The notes under the pieces are model-generated. The model had not been told where the DNA came from. It did no database searches and saw nothing but the letters and a program-made list of their open reading frames with translations. The translations under genes were made by a program, and so were the position numbers. 64,000 nt of DNA from Paenibacillus sp. FSL H3-0469 (GTDB lineage: Bacteria > Bacillota > Bacilli > Paenibacillales > Paenibacillaceae). Below are positions 51,184-60,273 of this stretch, piece by piece (the stretch's first letter is position 1; the number at the start of each line of letters is the position of its first letter). The stretch spans positions 7,705,165 through 7,769,164 of the forward strand of contig NZ_CP150302.1 of NCBI RefSeq assembly GCF_038051945.1. The letters run 5' to 3'.

Positions 51184-51399
51184 ATGCGCATGGCCAGAGT
51201 ATGTCTATTATGGATGGGAGCATGTCTCCTTCTGGGAACCGCCGGATGTGCGTCAGGCAAGGAGATTCCTGAATATACGGATGTTCACAGCATGACCGGA
51301 CTAGACGGAAGTCTGAATTCACGGGATAGCCTGACCTCGCCGGTTCTGCGGGATGTGTATGACCGCTCGATTCCCGAGGAGGTCTATGACACTCCCTGA
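51184..51399 (+). CDS. Small lipoprotein
   Basis: The product has 71 residues with the lipobox LLLGTAGC (Cys about 22). The mature part of about 50 residues is hydrophilic and acidic (SGKEIPEYTDVHSMTGLDGS, then LRDVYDRSIPEEVYDTP) and has no recognised fold. GAGGGGGTAATAACA precedes the ATG. It lies 69 bases after the M50 protease. It might be a substrate or partner, but this rests on position only. Confidence 0.62.
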   Translation: MRMARVCLLWMGACLLLGTAGCASGKEIPEYTDVHSMTGLDGSLNSRDSLTSPVLRDVYDRSIPEEVYDTP

Positions 51400-51522
51400 A
51401 ATCAGTGTCCGGCGGTTCCCTGCCCGCTGGCCTTCCCCGGAAACTCTCAGGCTCTATACAGGATATTAATAATTCTGTATAATGCTCCATATTGATTGGA
51501 CCTATAGAGAGGAGTCAGGGAG

Positions 51523-51966
51523 ATGGCAGTGGAAATCGTACATGTTACTACAGAGGAGCAGCTTCAAATGGCGCTGGAGATCCGCAAGAAGGTATTTGTG
51601 GAAGAACAGAAGGTGCCGGTAGAAGAGGAGATCGATGAATATGATGTCATCAGTGAGCATGTGCATCATTTCCTGCTCATGGAGGGCGGACAGCCGGCTG
51701 CAACCGGCCGGATGATCTATTATAAAGCGGACACCGCCAAGATGCAGCGGATTGCCGTTCAGGAGGCCTTCCGCGCTAAGGGATGCGGACGTATCCTGCT
51801 GCTGGCTATGGAAGAACGCGCACGTGAGCTGGGTCTGCAGGCATCCATTCTGGATGCCCAGTGTCAAGCAGAACCCTTTTACCGCAAGCTTGGCTACGAA
51901 GTGATCTCCAAGGAGCCTTTCTATGATGCGGGGATTCTGCATGTCAGAATGAGTAAGGCCCTGTAA
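51523..51966 (+). CDS. GNAT acetyltransferase (YjcF/ElaA-like)
   Basis: The product has 147 residues. The sequence ALEIRKKVFVEEQKVPVEEE is the typical start of YjcF/ElaA-type proteins. The acetyl-CoA loop is MQRIAVQEAFRAKGCGRILL, and the end is AEPFYRKLGYEVISKEPFYD. The acceptor is not known for this group. GAGGAGTCAGGGAG precedes the ATG. It stands alone. Confidence 0.88.
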   Translation: MAVEIVHVTTEEQLQMALEIRKKVFVEEQKVPVEEEIDEYDVISEHVHHFLLMEGGQPAATGRMIYYKADTAKMQRIAVQEAFRAKGCGRILLLAMEERARELGLQASILDAQCQAEPFYRKLGYEVISKEPFYDAGILHVRMSKAL

Positions 51967-52057
51967 TCTGCCGGGTACATACTCTTTCGCTGCGATGGAC
52001 AAGCTAGAATCGGGCCAGGACAGCTGGCTAATTCTAGTGCGAAGGAGACGATCCTAA

Positions 52058-52294
52058 GTGATGAATCAAGAACGGGAACGCTTTATTGCCGCCAAACGTA
52101 ACGGTGACGGGGACCTGACCGGGTTCCAGACCTCCTCCGGACGCGTGCTGGATTATCAGCAGGCACTTCAGGAGGTGCAGTCCGGCAGCATCGCAGGCGT
52201 CAATGTATTTAAAGGCAAAGATGGTGAAATGTATATCCGCGGCGATGCAGACGGAGATCCTACGAATAATCTGGATCAGCTTCCGCAATTTTAG
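52058..52294 (+). CDS. DUF3892 family protein
   Basis: The product has 78 residues from GTG 52058 (ATG 52061 also possible) after GAAGGAG. The pattern RVLDYQQALQEVQSGSIAGV and NVFKGKDGEMYIRGDADGDP - NNLDQLPQF fits DUF3892. In it a small beta-hairpin domain ends in a conserved DGD-NNLD-LP motif. It is cytoplasmic. The family has no known function. A terminator follows after 25 bases. Confidence 0.8.
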   Translation: MMNQERERFIAAKRNGDGDLTGFQTSSGRVLDYQQALQEVQSGSIAGVNVFKGKDGEMYIRGDADGDPTNNLDQLPQF

Positions 52295-52318
52295 CCGGGC
52301 ATAGATAACAGGGGGAAC

Positions 52319-52360
52319 GGCCGGACAGGCGTCTTACAGGCGCTGAAGTCCGGCCTTTTC
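52319..52360 (+). terminator. Terminator after DUF3892 gene
   Basis: GGCCGGAC / GTCCGGCC, a perfect 8-bp stem with an inner GCG...CGC pairing, followed by TTTTCT. Confidence 0.8.
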
Positions 52361-52550
52361 TATGTCCAGAGGAGACAGCAGCTTCTCCAATAATGCTGCG
52401 TTAACGTCTGCTGCACATGCCGAAACCGGTTGCTGAAGGGCTTGGTTTTCTTTTCTTCTGCAAAAAGAAATAAATCCCTGAATTCTGCGCAACTTGTCGT
52501 TGGCTTAGCAGTATACATTAACAGCATGAATTATTTGGAGGGGCTTTACA

Positions 52551-53105
52551 ATGAGATGGAGAAAAATTGCTCTGTGCACGGTTGTGTTTTTCATGATGGG
52601 AAGCTCCTATTTGTTCGCGGACGCTGTGAACCAGAGGATCAAAGTATGGAGCAATGGAAAGGAAATAGCCGACGGCGGCTATTTGATTGACGGCAAGACC
52701 TATATTCCCGCCAGGGAGGCCGGGGGTATCGTCAGCTGGGACGGCTCAGGCAGAGTGACGATCCTCAAGCCGAATGTTCATATCGTACTGTTCAAAGGCG
52801 ACACGGTATTCGGCAATGTCAACACAGGCAAGCTGAAGATGAAGATTCTGACACAGGTGGACAGCCTGAAGGACAGCATCGCTGCCGTGAAGGTGGCGAT
52901 CACCGATCCTGCCGGGAATGTGAAGGATATTCTCGAGGATGCCGTCGGCTCCAAGAATGAGGATTTCTGGTTCTCCACACCGGAGTTCACCTATGATTTC
53001 AAGGAACCGGGCAAATATAGTGTAGGCTTCTTCATGAAGGCGTCCAAGAACGGAGAGTACATTCTTGTGTCCGAGAAGGTAGTTACGGCTTCATCCAAGA
53101 ATTAA
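52551..53105 (+). CDS. Secreted protein with stalk-type domain
   Basis: The product has 184 residues. The signal peptide is about residues 1-24 (WRKIALCTVVFFMMGSSYLF). Residues 28-80 form a copper-amine-oxidase-like stalk domain (IKVWSNGKEIADGGYLIDGK, then TYIPAREAGGIVSWD). A beta-sandwich C-terminal domain resembles secreted Ig-like folds (SKNEDFWFSTPEFTYDFKEP). It is probably a surface protein. A promoter-like TTGTCG ... TATACA lies at about 52494-52518 and GGAGGGGCTTTACA precedes the ATG. Confidence 0.72.
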   Translation: MRWRKIALCTVVFFMMGSSYLFADAVNQRIKVWSNGKEIADGGYLIDGKTYIPAREAGGIVSWDGSGRVTILKPNVHIVLFKGDTVFGNVNTGKLKMKILTQVDSLKDSIAAVKVAITDPAGNVKDILEDAVGSKNEDFWFSTPEFTYDFKEPGKYSVGFFMKASKNGEYILVSEKVVTASSKN

Positions 53106-53188
53106 GTCCCTCCTGCAAATTGACCTGTCCTTATCTTACGTGTTACGATACCAAATGTAGGATAATTCAATTAAAGTGAGGTATTACA

Positions 53189-53512
53189 ATGAGCGATCAC
53201 AAACATGAGCATGGCCATGAACATGGTGAAGCATGCGGTTGCGGACATGATCACGACCATGAGCACGAGGAGTTTGTGCTGACCTTGACGAACGAGCAGG
53301 GCGAAGATGTAGAAATGGTACTGGTGGAAACGTTCGACGTAGGCGAGAAGTTGTACGCCCTGCTGCTTGAGCGCGAGAACCCGGAAGCAGACGGAATCAT
53401 CCTTCGTATGGAAGAAGAAGACGAGGAAATGGTTCTGTACAACATTGAAGATGAAGCTGAATGGAAAGCTGTTGAAGAAGCTTATAACGAGCTGCTTGCC
53501 CAGCAAGAATAG
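53189..53512 (+). CDS. DUF1292 protein with His/Cys-rich N-terminus
   Basis: The product has 107 residues. The core (EFVLTLTNEQGEDVEMVLVE ... YALLLERENPEADGIILRME) is DUF1292, as in YrzB of B. subtilis, whose gene lies beside yrrK in that species. The first 27 residues read SDHKHEHGHEHGEACGCGHD and onward with more HDHEHE. They contain nine histidines and two cysteines, which is not part of the basic family. It suggests binding of Zn2+, Ni2+ or Cu+. The remainder is strongly acidic. No metal-transport gene adjoins it. Confidence 0.85.
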   Translation: MSDHKHEHGHEHGEACGCGHDHDHEHEEFVLTLTNEQGEDVEMVLVETFDVGEKLYALLLERENPEADGIILRMEEEDEEMVLYNIEDEAEWKAVEEAYNELLAQQE

Positions 53513-53526
53513 ATTTCAGGCATTCA

Positions 53527-53564
53527 TGCAAAACCCCGATACTCTATACGTATCGGGGTTTTGC
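53527..53564. terminator. Bidirectional terminator before speA
   Basis: TGCAAAACCCCGATAC / GTATCGGGGTTTTGCA, a perfect 16-bp stem with a 6-base loop. It serves DUF1292 and the convergent speA gene. Confidence 0.85.
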
Positions 53565-53589
53565 ATGTCGCACTGCTATGGGACAAGCC

Positions 53590-55065
53590 TTAGGAGATCG
53601 GCTCTGCTTCAACAATGACTTTTATATTGGTAATGCTGCGGTCCTCGGGTCCTTTGACAGGTAATCCGATTTCTACATGGTCGATGATATAGTCGATATT
53701 ATCCTGGGTAATAACTTCTCCAGGGAGAAGAATAGGAATACCCGGCGGATAGACGTAGATGAACTCTGCAATGATGTAACCGGCAGACTCCCGGAAGGGA
53801 ATCAGCTGCGTATCCGCGTAGAAGGCATCTCTCGGGATCAGGGCCAGCTGCGGGATATTCGGTACCTGTACCTTAAGCTCATAGATCTCACCCTTGCTGT
53901 AATGGATCGCTGAGAGCACCTGCAGCGCAGCTAGCAGCTTATCTACAGATTCTTTAGTATCACCAGGGGTAATCAGGCAAAGAATATTATACATGTCGCT
54001 GAGTTCAACTTCGATATTATACTTCTGCCGGAGCCAATTCTCGGTCTCATAACCGGTAATGCCCAGGTGGCGTACATGAATGTTCAGCTTTGTCGGATCA
54101 TGATCGAAGGTAGCTTCTGTTCCGAGAATTTCTTTGCCGAAGCTGTACAGCCCCTCAATCTCATTAATTGAATTACGGGCATAGGTCGACAGTGCAATGG
54201 TTCTCGCCGCCATCTCATGTCCGTTCAGGGCAAGGTTGCGTCTACTGGTATCCAGAGAGGCAAGCAGAATATATGAGGTTGAAGTGGTGGTCAGCATGCT
54301 GAGAATGGTCTGTACCCGTTGTGGGTTGACAAGACCCGTCTTGGCATTGAGGTTCAGTACCGAGCTCTGCGTCATGGAGCCGCCCAGCTTATGCACGCTG
54401 GTTGCTGCCAGGTCTGCACCGGCCTGCATGGCCGATACCGGTAAGTCCTCATGAAAATGAATCAGTACTCCATGTGCCTCGTCCACAAGTACGGGAACCC
54501 CGTAACTATGGGCCAGGTCGACAATCGAACGGAGGTCGGCGCATACGCCGAAATACGTCGGATTGATAACGAGGACACCCTTGGCATCCGGATGGCGCCT
54601 TAAAGCCCGCTCAAGCGAGCTGGTGGTTATGCCGTGGTCTATCCCAAGATTCTCATCCTGTACAGGAGAGACGAAAATAGGCTTGGCTCCGGAGAAAATA
54701 ATGGCCGACATCACTGATTTGTGAATATTGCGCGGCACAATAATTTTGTCTCCTTCTGAGCAGACAGAGAGGATCATAGTCATGATGGCATTGCTCGTGC
54801 CCTGTACACTGAAATACGTGTAATCGGCGCCGAAAGCCTCTGCAGCCAGCTTCTGAGCTTCAAGAATAACCCCGGTGGGCTGATGAAGATCATCAAGCGG
54901 TGCAATATTGATCAAATCTATGGATAGAGCGTTATCGCCGATAAACTCACGGAATTCGGCATCGGTCCCGAGCCCCTTCTTATGTCCCGGAATATGGAAT
55001 TGAACTGGATTTCCGGCGGCATGCTTTTTGAGAGCAGTGAAGAGGGGAGTAGCTTGTTGATTCAT
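53590..55065 (-). CDS. speA: Arginine (Orn/Lys/Arg) decarboxylase
   Basis: The product has 491 residues, the length of B. subtilis SpeA. It has a PLP-dependent fold type I. QFHIPGHKKGLGTDAEFREF and TYFSVQGTSNAIMTMILSVC are at the N-terminus. The Schiff-base lysine is in ATSVHKLGGSMTQSS, and VLVDEAHGVLIHFHEDLP holds the Asp and His that bind the cofactor. It lacks the N-terminal wing domain of E. coli-type decarboxylases. It makes agmatine for polyamine synthesis or a lysine/ornithine product. The MFS gene is read divergently, 144 bases away. Confidence 0.9.
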   Translation of the reverse strand: MNQQATPLFTALKKHAAGNPVQFHIPGHKKGLGTDAEFREFIGDNALSIDLINIAPLDDLHQPTGVILEAQKLAAEAFGADYTYFSVQGTSNAIMTMILSVCSEGDKIIVPRNIHKSVMSAIIFSGAKPIFVSPVQDENLGIDHGITTSSLERALRRHPDAKGVLVINPTYFGVCADLRSIVDLAHSYGVPVLVDEAHGVLIHFHEDLPVSAMQAGADLAATSVHKLGGSMTQSSVLNLNAKTGLVNPQRVQTILSMLTTTSTSYILLASLDTSRRNLALNGHEMAARTIALSTYARNSINEIEGLYSFGKEILGTEATFDHDPTKLNIHVRHLGITGYETENWLRQKYNIEVELSDMYNILCLITPGDTKESVDKLLAALQVLSAIHYSKGEIYELKVQVPNIPQLALIPRDAFYADTQLIPFRESAGYIIAEFIYVYPPGIPILLPGEVITQDNIDYIIDHVEIGLPVKGPEDRSITNIKVIVEAEPIS

Positions 55066-55209
55066 TTAATGCTGTCACAACCTTTCGCGAAGAGTGGTTT
55101 TTTGATTTCGCTGAAGCAAAAGGTGTCCCCGGAGGGACGGAATCCCCATTTCTACTTGAGCAAGCATCAGTATAACAAATCAATCAACATAATACTAGGA
55201 TGTGATGAA

Positions 55210-56499
55210 ATGTCTGGCAAAGCAGCGGAACGTATGCATATCAGTTTAGCCTCACCGTTCATATTAGAAATGTGGATCATTATTTTCCTGGTCGAATTCG
55301 TCAAAGGATCGCTGCTGGTAGCCCTGCTGCCGGTCTATATGGAGAATATTCTGGGTCTCTCCGTAACGGTGGTCGGGTTCGCCTTCGCGCTGCAGTATCT
55401 CGGGGATAACCTGTTCCGCAGCCCGTTCGGCTGGGTGATGGAGCGGATCGGCTACCGCTGGACGATGACAGGGGCGCTACTGCTGCTTGTGGTGGCTGTC
55501 GGGCTGATTATCTATGCCAAAGATGCCGTAAGCTTGTCCATCGCCTGTCTGATTCTGGGGATCGGCACCTCGCCGCTGTGGCCTTGTACGATGACAGGCA
55601 TCACCGAGCTGGCGGACTCTACCCGGAGCGGCAGCAGCGGTGCAGCCATGGGGGCGGTGGAGATGGCGTCACTGGCCGGAACCGGCGTCGGTCCGATTAT
55701 CGTCAACTTCATGATGGATCATGGCGGACATGGCTACCGGACGGTCTTCCTGGTGCTGATGGGCTTCGCTGCCGCCGTTGTAGCCGTGGCGCTGTTCCTG
55801 CCTTCGAAGATTGGCGGGCATGCGCCGCGCGCTGTCCGCGAGATGTCGGCAGAGGGGCCGCCGGTACCGCGTAAGCCGGTAAGACCCTTGCAGAGTCTGA
55901 AGCGGACCTGGAAGCAGGTGACCTCCTCTCTGAAGGTAAGCCGCCTGCTGTTTCCTGCCTTGTTCTTGCAGGCATTTGCGATTGGGCTTATGACGCCGGT
56001 GGTTACCCTGTTCGCACGCTCGGAGCTGCATGTCACCCCCAACCAGTTCAGCCTGCTGCTGATTGCCGGGGGAGGAATTACCGTGCTGACACTTATACCC
56101 GCCGGGAAGCTGGTCGATAAGGTTGGCACCTCCATCTTCCTCAATATCGGCTTCCTGCTGGCAGCCTGCTCCATGGCCTTCTTCTCACAGGTCCGCTGGC
56201 TTCCGCTGGCCTTCGTGGCGGTAGCTCTGGTCGGGATCAGCTATGCGCTGATTCTTCCGGCGTGGAACGCCTTCCTGGCCAAGCAGGTGCCGGAGGGGGA
56301 ACGCGGGACCGTCTGGGGGCTCTTCCTGACGCTGCAGGGATCAGGAATGGTTGCTGGTCCGGTGGTGTCAGGCAAGCTGTGGGATACGGTCAGCCATGGT
56401 GCTCCTTTTCTGGCCAGCGCGGGAGTAATGGTTGTATTATTCGGCCTGCATCTGCTGATCGTCCACCGGACGAAGCTGAAGCACGGCAGGGCGCACTAA
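55210..56499 (+). CDS. MFS transporter
   Basis: The product has 429 residues from ATG 55210; the frame is open to 54982, but that part would overlap speA on the other strand and has no ribosome-binding site. Twelve membrane helices are expected. The cytoplasmic loop 2-3 motif is DNLFRSPFGWVMERIGYRWT, and a hydrophilic central loop of about 30 residues lies near 210-240 (HAPRAVREMSAEGPPVPRKP). GERGTVWGLFLTLQGSGMVA lies in the second half. The substrate could be a drug or a metabolite; the link to speA is position only. Confidence 0.85.
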   Translation: MSGKAAERMHISLASPFILEMWIIIFLVEFVKGSLLVALLPVYMENILGLSVTVVGFAFALQYLGDNLFRSPFGWVMERIGYRWTMTGALLLLVVAVGLIIYAKDAVSLSIACLILGIGTSPLWPCTMTGITELADSTRSGSSGAAMGAVEMASLAGTGVGPIIVNFMMDHGGHGYRTVFLVLMGFAAAVVAVALFLPSKIGGHAPRAVREMSAEGPPVPRKPVRPLQSLKRTWKQVTSSLKVSRLLFPALFLQAFAIGLMTPVVTLFARSELHVTPNQFSLLLIAGGGITVLTLIPAGKLVDKVGTSIFLNIGFLLAACSMAFFSQVRWLPLAFVAVALVGISYALILPAWNAFLAKQVPEGERGTVWGLFLTLQGSGMVAGPVVSGKLWDTVSHGAPFLASAGVMVVLFGLHLLIVHRTKLKHGRAH

Positions 56500-56826
56500 C
56501 AAGAGCGGGCACAGGGGATTGAACCCGGTACAACAATGCAATAAGCCGCAGACCGCCTGAAAAAGAGGAGGAATGCGGCTTTACTGCTGTTTTTGCGTAT
56601 AAATGGCTGGTCCATAACATCTAAAGCGGGTACCAGCGTTTGGAAAAGGCCGAAAACGGGTAAAAATAGTCAATAAACCAAGTTACCGCTACATAATATG
56701 AAGTATAAAATAAGTGTAAGCCACACAAAGAACCAAGGTGCAAGCGGAGGTCCGGCAGTCTGTTCTACTCTTAGGTTAGGCCATGAAGCTGACGATGCTT
56801 AAATCAAGCAGTTAGGGGGGAGTGCC
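56500..56826. other. Intergenic region with terminator and promoter-like sites
   Basis: A terminator lies at 56543-56583 (AAGCCGCA / TGCGGCTT). After it the region is AT-rich with TATAAA at about 56705. The stretch TTAGGGGGGAGTGCC (56812-56826) is the ribosome-binding site of the next gene. No coding region is visible. Confidence 0.5.
56543..56583 (+). terminator. Terminator after MFS gene
   Basis: AAGCCGCA / TGCGGCTT, an 8-bp stem with an inner region, followed by TTA; the T-run is short. Confidence 0.6.
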
Positions 56827-57423
56827 GTGAACAAAAACGATGAAGTGGAGTACTGCAATCTGGAGCTGCGGTTTGACAGACAACATATCCAGGATCTAAT
56901 CAAGGACTTGATCAAGGAAGGTTATTCCCTGTACTGGAGTGAGAACGAGAGTGTTTTTCTTATTTCGGTGCGCACCGGCCGCAAGCTTGTGAAGCTGCGC
57001 TTCCAGCGGATTAAGGACGGCTTCAAGCTGGTGGGAGACTACATGATCCGTGATGCGCGCCTGTCAGAATGGATGGAGAAGCTGATTGGGGATATGAGAG
57101 GTCATGCCGTTGTCAAGCGCTTCCGTGACCGTCAGATCATTATAGAGAATATTTTATTCGGTGAAGTTATCCGTCTGGTGGAGATTTCCGGTTATCAGCA
57201 GCGGGTGCTGTACCAGAAGGGGCCGCTTTTGTCCGATCAGGAGCTGACGAAGCTGTTCTACTCCATAGAGGGCGAAGAGCGAATCCGCGACCGCAGGCTT
57301 GCCGTGGATGAACAGCTCGACTTGCTGAATGAAGCTATGCGTGAGTGCGATGCAGACGCGGTGGCGGCCAGCACAGCTAGGCTTGAGCAATTGACCAGGG
57401 AGCTTGCAGCGCTGGAGTGGTAG
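56827..57423 (+). CDS. Conserved protein of unknown function
   Basis: The product has 198 residues from GTG 56827 after TTAGGGGGGAGTGCC. It is soluble with mixed strands at first (SLYWSENESVFLISVRTGRK) and a helical acidic end (DEQLDLLNEAMRECDADAVA). No enzyme motif is seen and no family is recognised. A terminator (AAGGGCATCCC / GGGGTGTCC plus TTTT, 57448-57476) follows it. It precedes gnd but is not in its operon. Confidence 0.62.
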   Translation: MNKNDEVEYCNLELRFDRQHIQDLIKDLIKEGYSLYWSENESVFLISVRTGRKLVKLRFQRIKDGFKLVGDYMIRDARLSEWMEKLIGDMRGHAVVKRFRDRQIIIENILFGEVIRLVEISGYQQRVLYQKGPLLSDQELTKLFYSIEGEERIRDRRLAVDEQLDLLNEAMRECDADAVAASTARLEQLTRELAALEW

Positions 57424-57447
57424 GGAGCGAAGTGAATACATGCGGTT

Positions 57448-57476
57448 AAGGGCATCCCATCGCGGGGTGTCCTTTT
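57448..57476 (+). terminator. Terminator before gnd
   Basis: GGGCATCCC / GGGGTGTCC with a short loop ATCGC and TTTTATTG. Confidence 0.7.
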
Positions 57477-57688
57477 ATTGAGCCTTTCTTGAGGACGGGG
57501 GTTCACTTCTGTGCACAAAACCGTTAAAATAGTCATTGTGAGCAATTTCCCTGATGGATCGAAGTTTGTCAATGAAATTGATCTCTCTTTCGCAGGCAGA
57601 ACTTTGCTGTCTCTGACAAAGGGTGGTATTCTTATACTGCGAGAAATGAATTTCACAAAAATACAGGGTGCAAAGGGTGGAGAACCAG

Positions 57689-59101
57689 ATGTCAAAACAA
57701 CAAATCGGCGTTATTGGCTTGGCGGTAATGGGCAAAAATTTGGCTCTTAACATCGAGAGCAAAGGCTTCAGCGTATCCGTGTTTAACCGTTCCCCGGAGA
57801 AGACACATGATCTGGTCGCAGAAGCAGCAGGCAAGAATCTGGTGGGTACGTTCTCCGTTGAAGAGTTCGTAGGGTCGCTGGAAGTACCGCGCAAGATTCT
57901 GATCATGGTTCAGGCAGGCCAGGCTACGGATGCCACCATTGAGCAGCTTCTGCCGTTCTTGGATCAAGGCGATATCATCATCGATGGCGGTAACGCTTAT
58001 TTCCCTGACACAGTACGCCGCAGCAAATATCTTGAAGACAAAGGCTTCCGCTTCGTCGGCACCGGCGTGTCCGGCGGTGAAGAAGGCGCGCTCAAGGGCC
58101 CTTCCATTATGCCAGGCGGTCAGGAAAGCGCGTATAAGCTGGTTGAACCTATCCTTACGGCGATTTCAGCCCACGTGGGCGGAGAGCCTTGCTGTACATA
58201 TATCGGGCCGGACGGTGCAGGACACTATGTGAAAATGGTGCATAACGGTATCGAGTACGGTGACATGCAGCTGATTGGCGAAGCGTACCACCTGCTCAAG
58301 GACGTCCTGGGTCTGGATGCCAAGGAACTGCACAGCACCTTCGCAGAATGGAATAATGGCGAGCTCGACAGCTATTTGATCGAGATTACGAAGGATATCT
58401 TCGCCCAGTATGACGAAGAGACCGGCAAGCCGATGGTGGACGTCATCCTTGATGCTGCCGGACAAAAGGGTACCGGCAAGTGGACAAGCCAAAGCTCGCT
58501 GGATCTCGGCGTGCCGCTGTCCATGATTACCGAATCCGTCTTCTCCCGCTTCCTGTCTGCCATGAAGGAAGAGCGCGTTGAAGCCAGCAAGGTACTGAGC
58601 GGTCCTGCTGTGGCTCCTTTCGACGGCGACAAAGCCGAATTCATCGAGAACGTGCGCAAAGCATTGTTCGCCAGCAAGATCGTATCGTATGCCCAGGGCT
58701 TCGCACAGCTGCGTGTGGCTTCTGACGAATACGGCTGGAATCTGAAATACGGCGAGCTGGCCAAAATCTGGCGCGGCGGCTGTATCATCCGTTCCCGGTT
58801 CCTGCAGAACATCACAGATGCTTATGAGAACAACGCAGAGCTGAAGAACCTTCTGCTTGATCCGTTCTTCAAGGATGTCATGGACAACTACCAGTCGGCA
58901 TGGCGCAAGGTTATCGCTTCGGCTGTAACGCTGGGTATTCCGGTTCCGGGATTCTCCAGCGCCCTTGCATACTACGACAGCTACCGTACAGAACGTCTTC
59001 CGGCGAACCTGCTGCAGGCGCAGCGCGATTACTTCGGCGCTCACACCTTCAAGCGTGTGGACAAAGAAGGCGTGTTCCACCACAACTGGCTGGCTGAGTA
59101 A
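57689..59101 (+). CDS. gndA: 6-phosphogluconate dehydrogenase, NADP-dependent
   Basis: The product has 470 residues, the full family length, from ATG 57689 after GGGTGGAG. It is the third enzyme of the oxidative pentose phosphate pathway: 6-phosphogluconate + NADP+ to ribulose-5-phosphate + CO2 + NADPH. The Rossmann motif is IGLAVMGKNLALNIESKGFS with NRSPEKT after it. The family signature is VILDAAGQKGTGKWTSQSSL (catalytic Lys in KMVHNGIEYGD nearby). The C-terminus HTFKRVDKEGVFHHNW is typical. A strong terminator follows. Confidence 0.97.
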   Translation: MSKQQIGVIGLAVMGKNLALNIESKGFSVSVFNRSPEKTHDLVAEAAGKNLVGTFSVEEFVGSLEVPRKILIMVQAGQATDATIEQLLPFLDQGDIIIDGGNAYFPDTVRRSKYLEDKGFRFVGTGVSGGEEGALKGPSIMPGGQESAYKLVEPILTAISAHVGGEPCCTYIGPDGAGHYVKMVHNGIEYGDMQLIGEAYHLLKDVLGLDAKELHSTFAEWNNGELDSYLIEITKDIFAQYDEETGKPMVDVILDAAGQKGTGKWTSQSSLDLGVPLSMITESVFSRFLSAMKEERVEASKVLSGPAVAPFDGDKAEFIENVRKALFASKIVSYAQGFAQLRVASDEYGWNLKYGELAKIWRGGCIIRSRFLQNITDAYENNAELKNLLLDPFFKDVMDNYQSAWRKVIASAVTLGIPVPGFSSALAYYDSYRTERLPANLLQAQRDYFGAHTFKRVDKEGVFHHNWLAE

Positions 59102-59128
59102 CAGGCAGCGTTTAGCTTAATGCTCAGG

Positions 59129-59174
59129 AACCCGAGATGCTTTCCGCTTCATGCGGAGGGCTTTCGGGTTTTTT
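59129..59174 (+). terminator. Terminator after gndA
   Basis: AACCCGA / TCGGGTT with an inner CCGC...GCGG stem and T6. Confidence 0.8.
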
Positions 59175-59292
59175 GCATCTATGAGGCACAGCCATGGCAG
59201 GCACAGCCCGCTTCAAAATGAAGGCTGCCGGCATTGTGCAAACTTTTCACCCTGTGTTATGATATGACAAATGTCGCGGCTTGGAGGTTGTT

Positions 59293-59799
59293 ATGGACGA
59301 TCGAAATATCATTCTCGTCGGGATGATGGCTACGGGGAAGTCTACAGTAGGCGCCATTCTGGCCGAGGAGCTTGACTATGAACTGGTTGATCTGGATGCA
59401 GTGATTACCGGAAGAGAGGGCCGCAGTATTGCGGATATCTTCGCAGATGGCGGAGAGCAGGCGTTCAGGCGCATTGAATCAGCGGTGCTTCAGGAAATGT
59501 TGCAGGGAGAGCGCAAAGTGATCTCTACAGGCGGAGGGGCGGTGCTTGCGCCAGGGAATGCAGAAGTCATGCTGGAGCATGGATTTGTTGTGGCTCTTAC
59601 AGCCTCGGAGGATACCATTATTGAACGGGTCAGCGGGGATGAGAACCGGCCGCTGCTCGCCGGCAATGCGGCAAACCGGGTCCGTTCCATTATGGAACAG
59701 CGCAGGGAAGCTTACCGTTTCGCGCATTGCACGGTCGATACAACGGAACTGAACGTGGCTGAGGTCTCGCAATACATTTTACTGCGTTACCGCGCTTGA
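59293..59799 (+). CDS. aroK: Shikimate kinase
   Basis: The product has 168 residues from ATG 59293, five bases after TTGGAGG; TTG 59281 is too early. It phosphorylates shikimate at the 3-position with ATP. Walker A is GMMATGKSTVG; the shikimate-binding parts are DLDAVITGREGRSIADIF and STGGGAVLAPGN, and the lid is VSGDENRPLLAG. aroA, which uses its product, lies only 475 bases downstream, beyond one inserted convergent gene. This fits a chorismate-pathway cluster. Confidence 0.95.
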   Translation: MDDRNIILVGMMATGKSTVGAILAEELDYELVDLDAVITGREGRSIADIFADGGEQAFRRIESAVLQEMLQGERKVISTGGGAVLAPGNAEVMLEHGFVVALTASEDTIIERVSGDENRPLLAGNAANRVRSIMEQRREAYRFAHCTVDTTELNVAEVSQYILLRYRA

Positions 59800-59838
59800 G
59801 CTTTTATGTGTGTTGGTGCTTAGGGATCAGGATGGGGC

Positions 59839-60147
59839 TTATTCCGCCCCGGTATCTTCCCACTCGATCATGCCGCCGCTCAGGTTAGAGCCTTGAATGC
59901 CAAATTGCTGCAGATATTCACAGACCCGCTGACTGCGGCTGCCGGAACGGCAAATGAAAATGATCTCAGTGTCTGACGGAAGCTTGTCCGTCTGCTGCGG
60001 GATCTGGCCCATCGGGATATGCTGTGCACCTGGAATCATGCCGAAGGCAACCTCATCCTCTTCACGGACATCGATCAGTACAAGCTCTTCGCCGGCAGCG
60101 AGCCGCTTACGCAGCTCCTGCGGTGTAATTTGCGGAATTTCATTCAT
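59839..60147 (-). CDS. Rhodanese-domain protein
   Basis: The product has 102 residues from ATG 60147. A single rhodanese domain reads VLIDVREEDEVAFGMIPGAQ, with HIPMG after it and the active-site loop IFICRSGSRSQRV, where the cysteine carries persulfide sulfur. It may serve thiosulfate sulfurtransfer or sulfur delivery. It lies between aroK and aroA on the opposite strand. The longer frame starting at 60207 lies upstream of the GGGTACT-type ribosome-binding site. The stop is 39 bases from the aroK stop. Confidence 0.9.
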   Translation of the reverse strand: MNEIPQITPQELRKRLAAGEELVLIDVREEDEVAFGMIPGAQHIPMGQIPQQTDKLPSDTEIIFICRSGSRSQRVCEYLQQFGIQGSNLSGGMIEWEDTGAE

Positions 60148-60273
60148 GGTAGTACCCTCTTTTCTGCCCGAATGGGAATGGATTCTCTTCACGCAATGAT
60201 AACACAACTGCGGATTACCCTGTCAAACAGGACCGTACATACAGACTATATATGATGAAGGAGCGCTTATACT

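Noticed and set aside
52430..52690. 86-residue open frame overlapping the gene at 52551
   Set aside because: The gene at 52551 has GGAGGGG, a signal peptide and a stalk domain; the overlapping frame has none of these.
54982..55209. N-terminal extension of the MFS transporter
   Set aside because: It overlaps speA on the other strand and lacks a start signal; the transporter has a normal start at 55210.
58166..59083. 305-residue open frame on the - strand
   Set aside because: Antisense to 6-phosphogluconate dehydrogenase.
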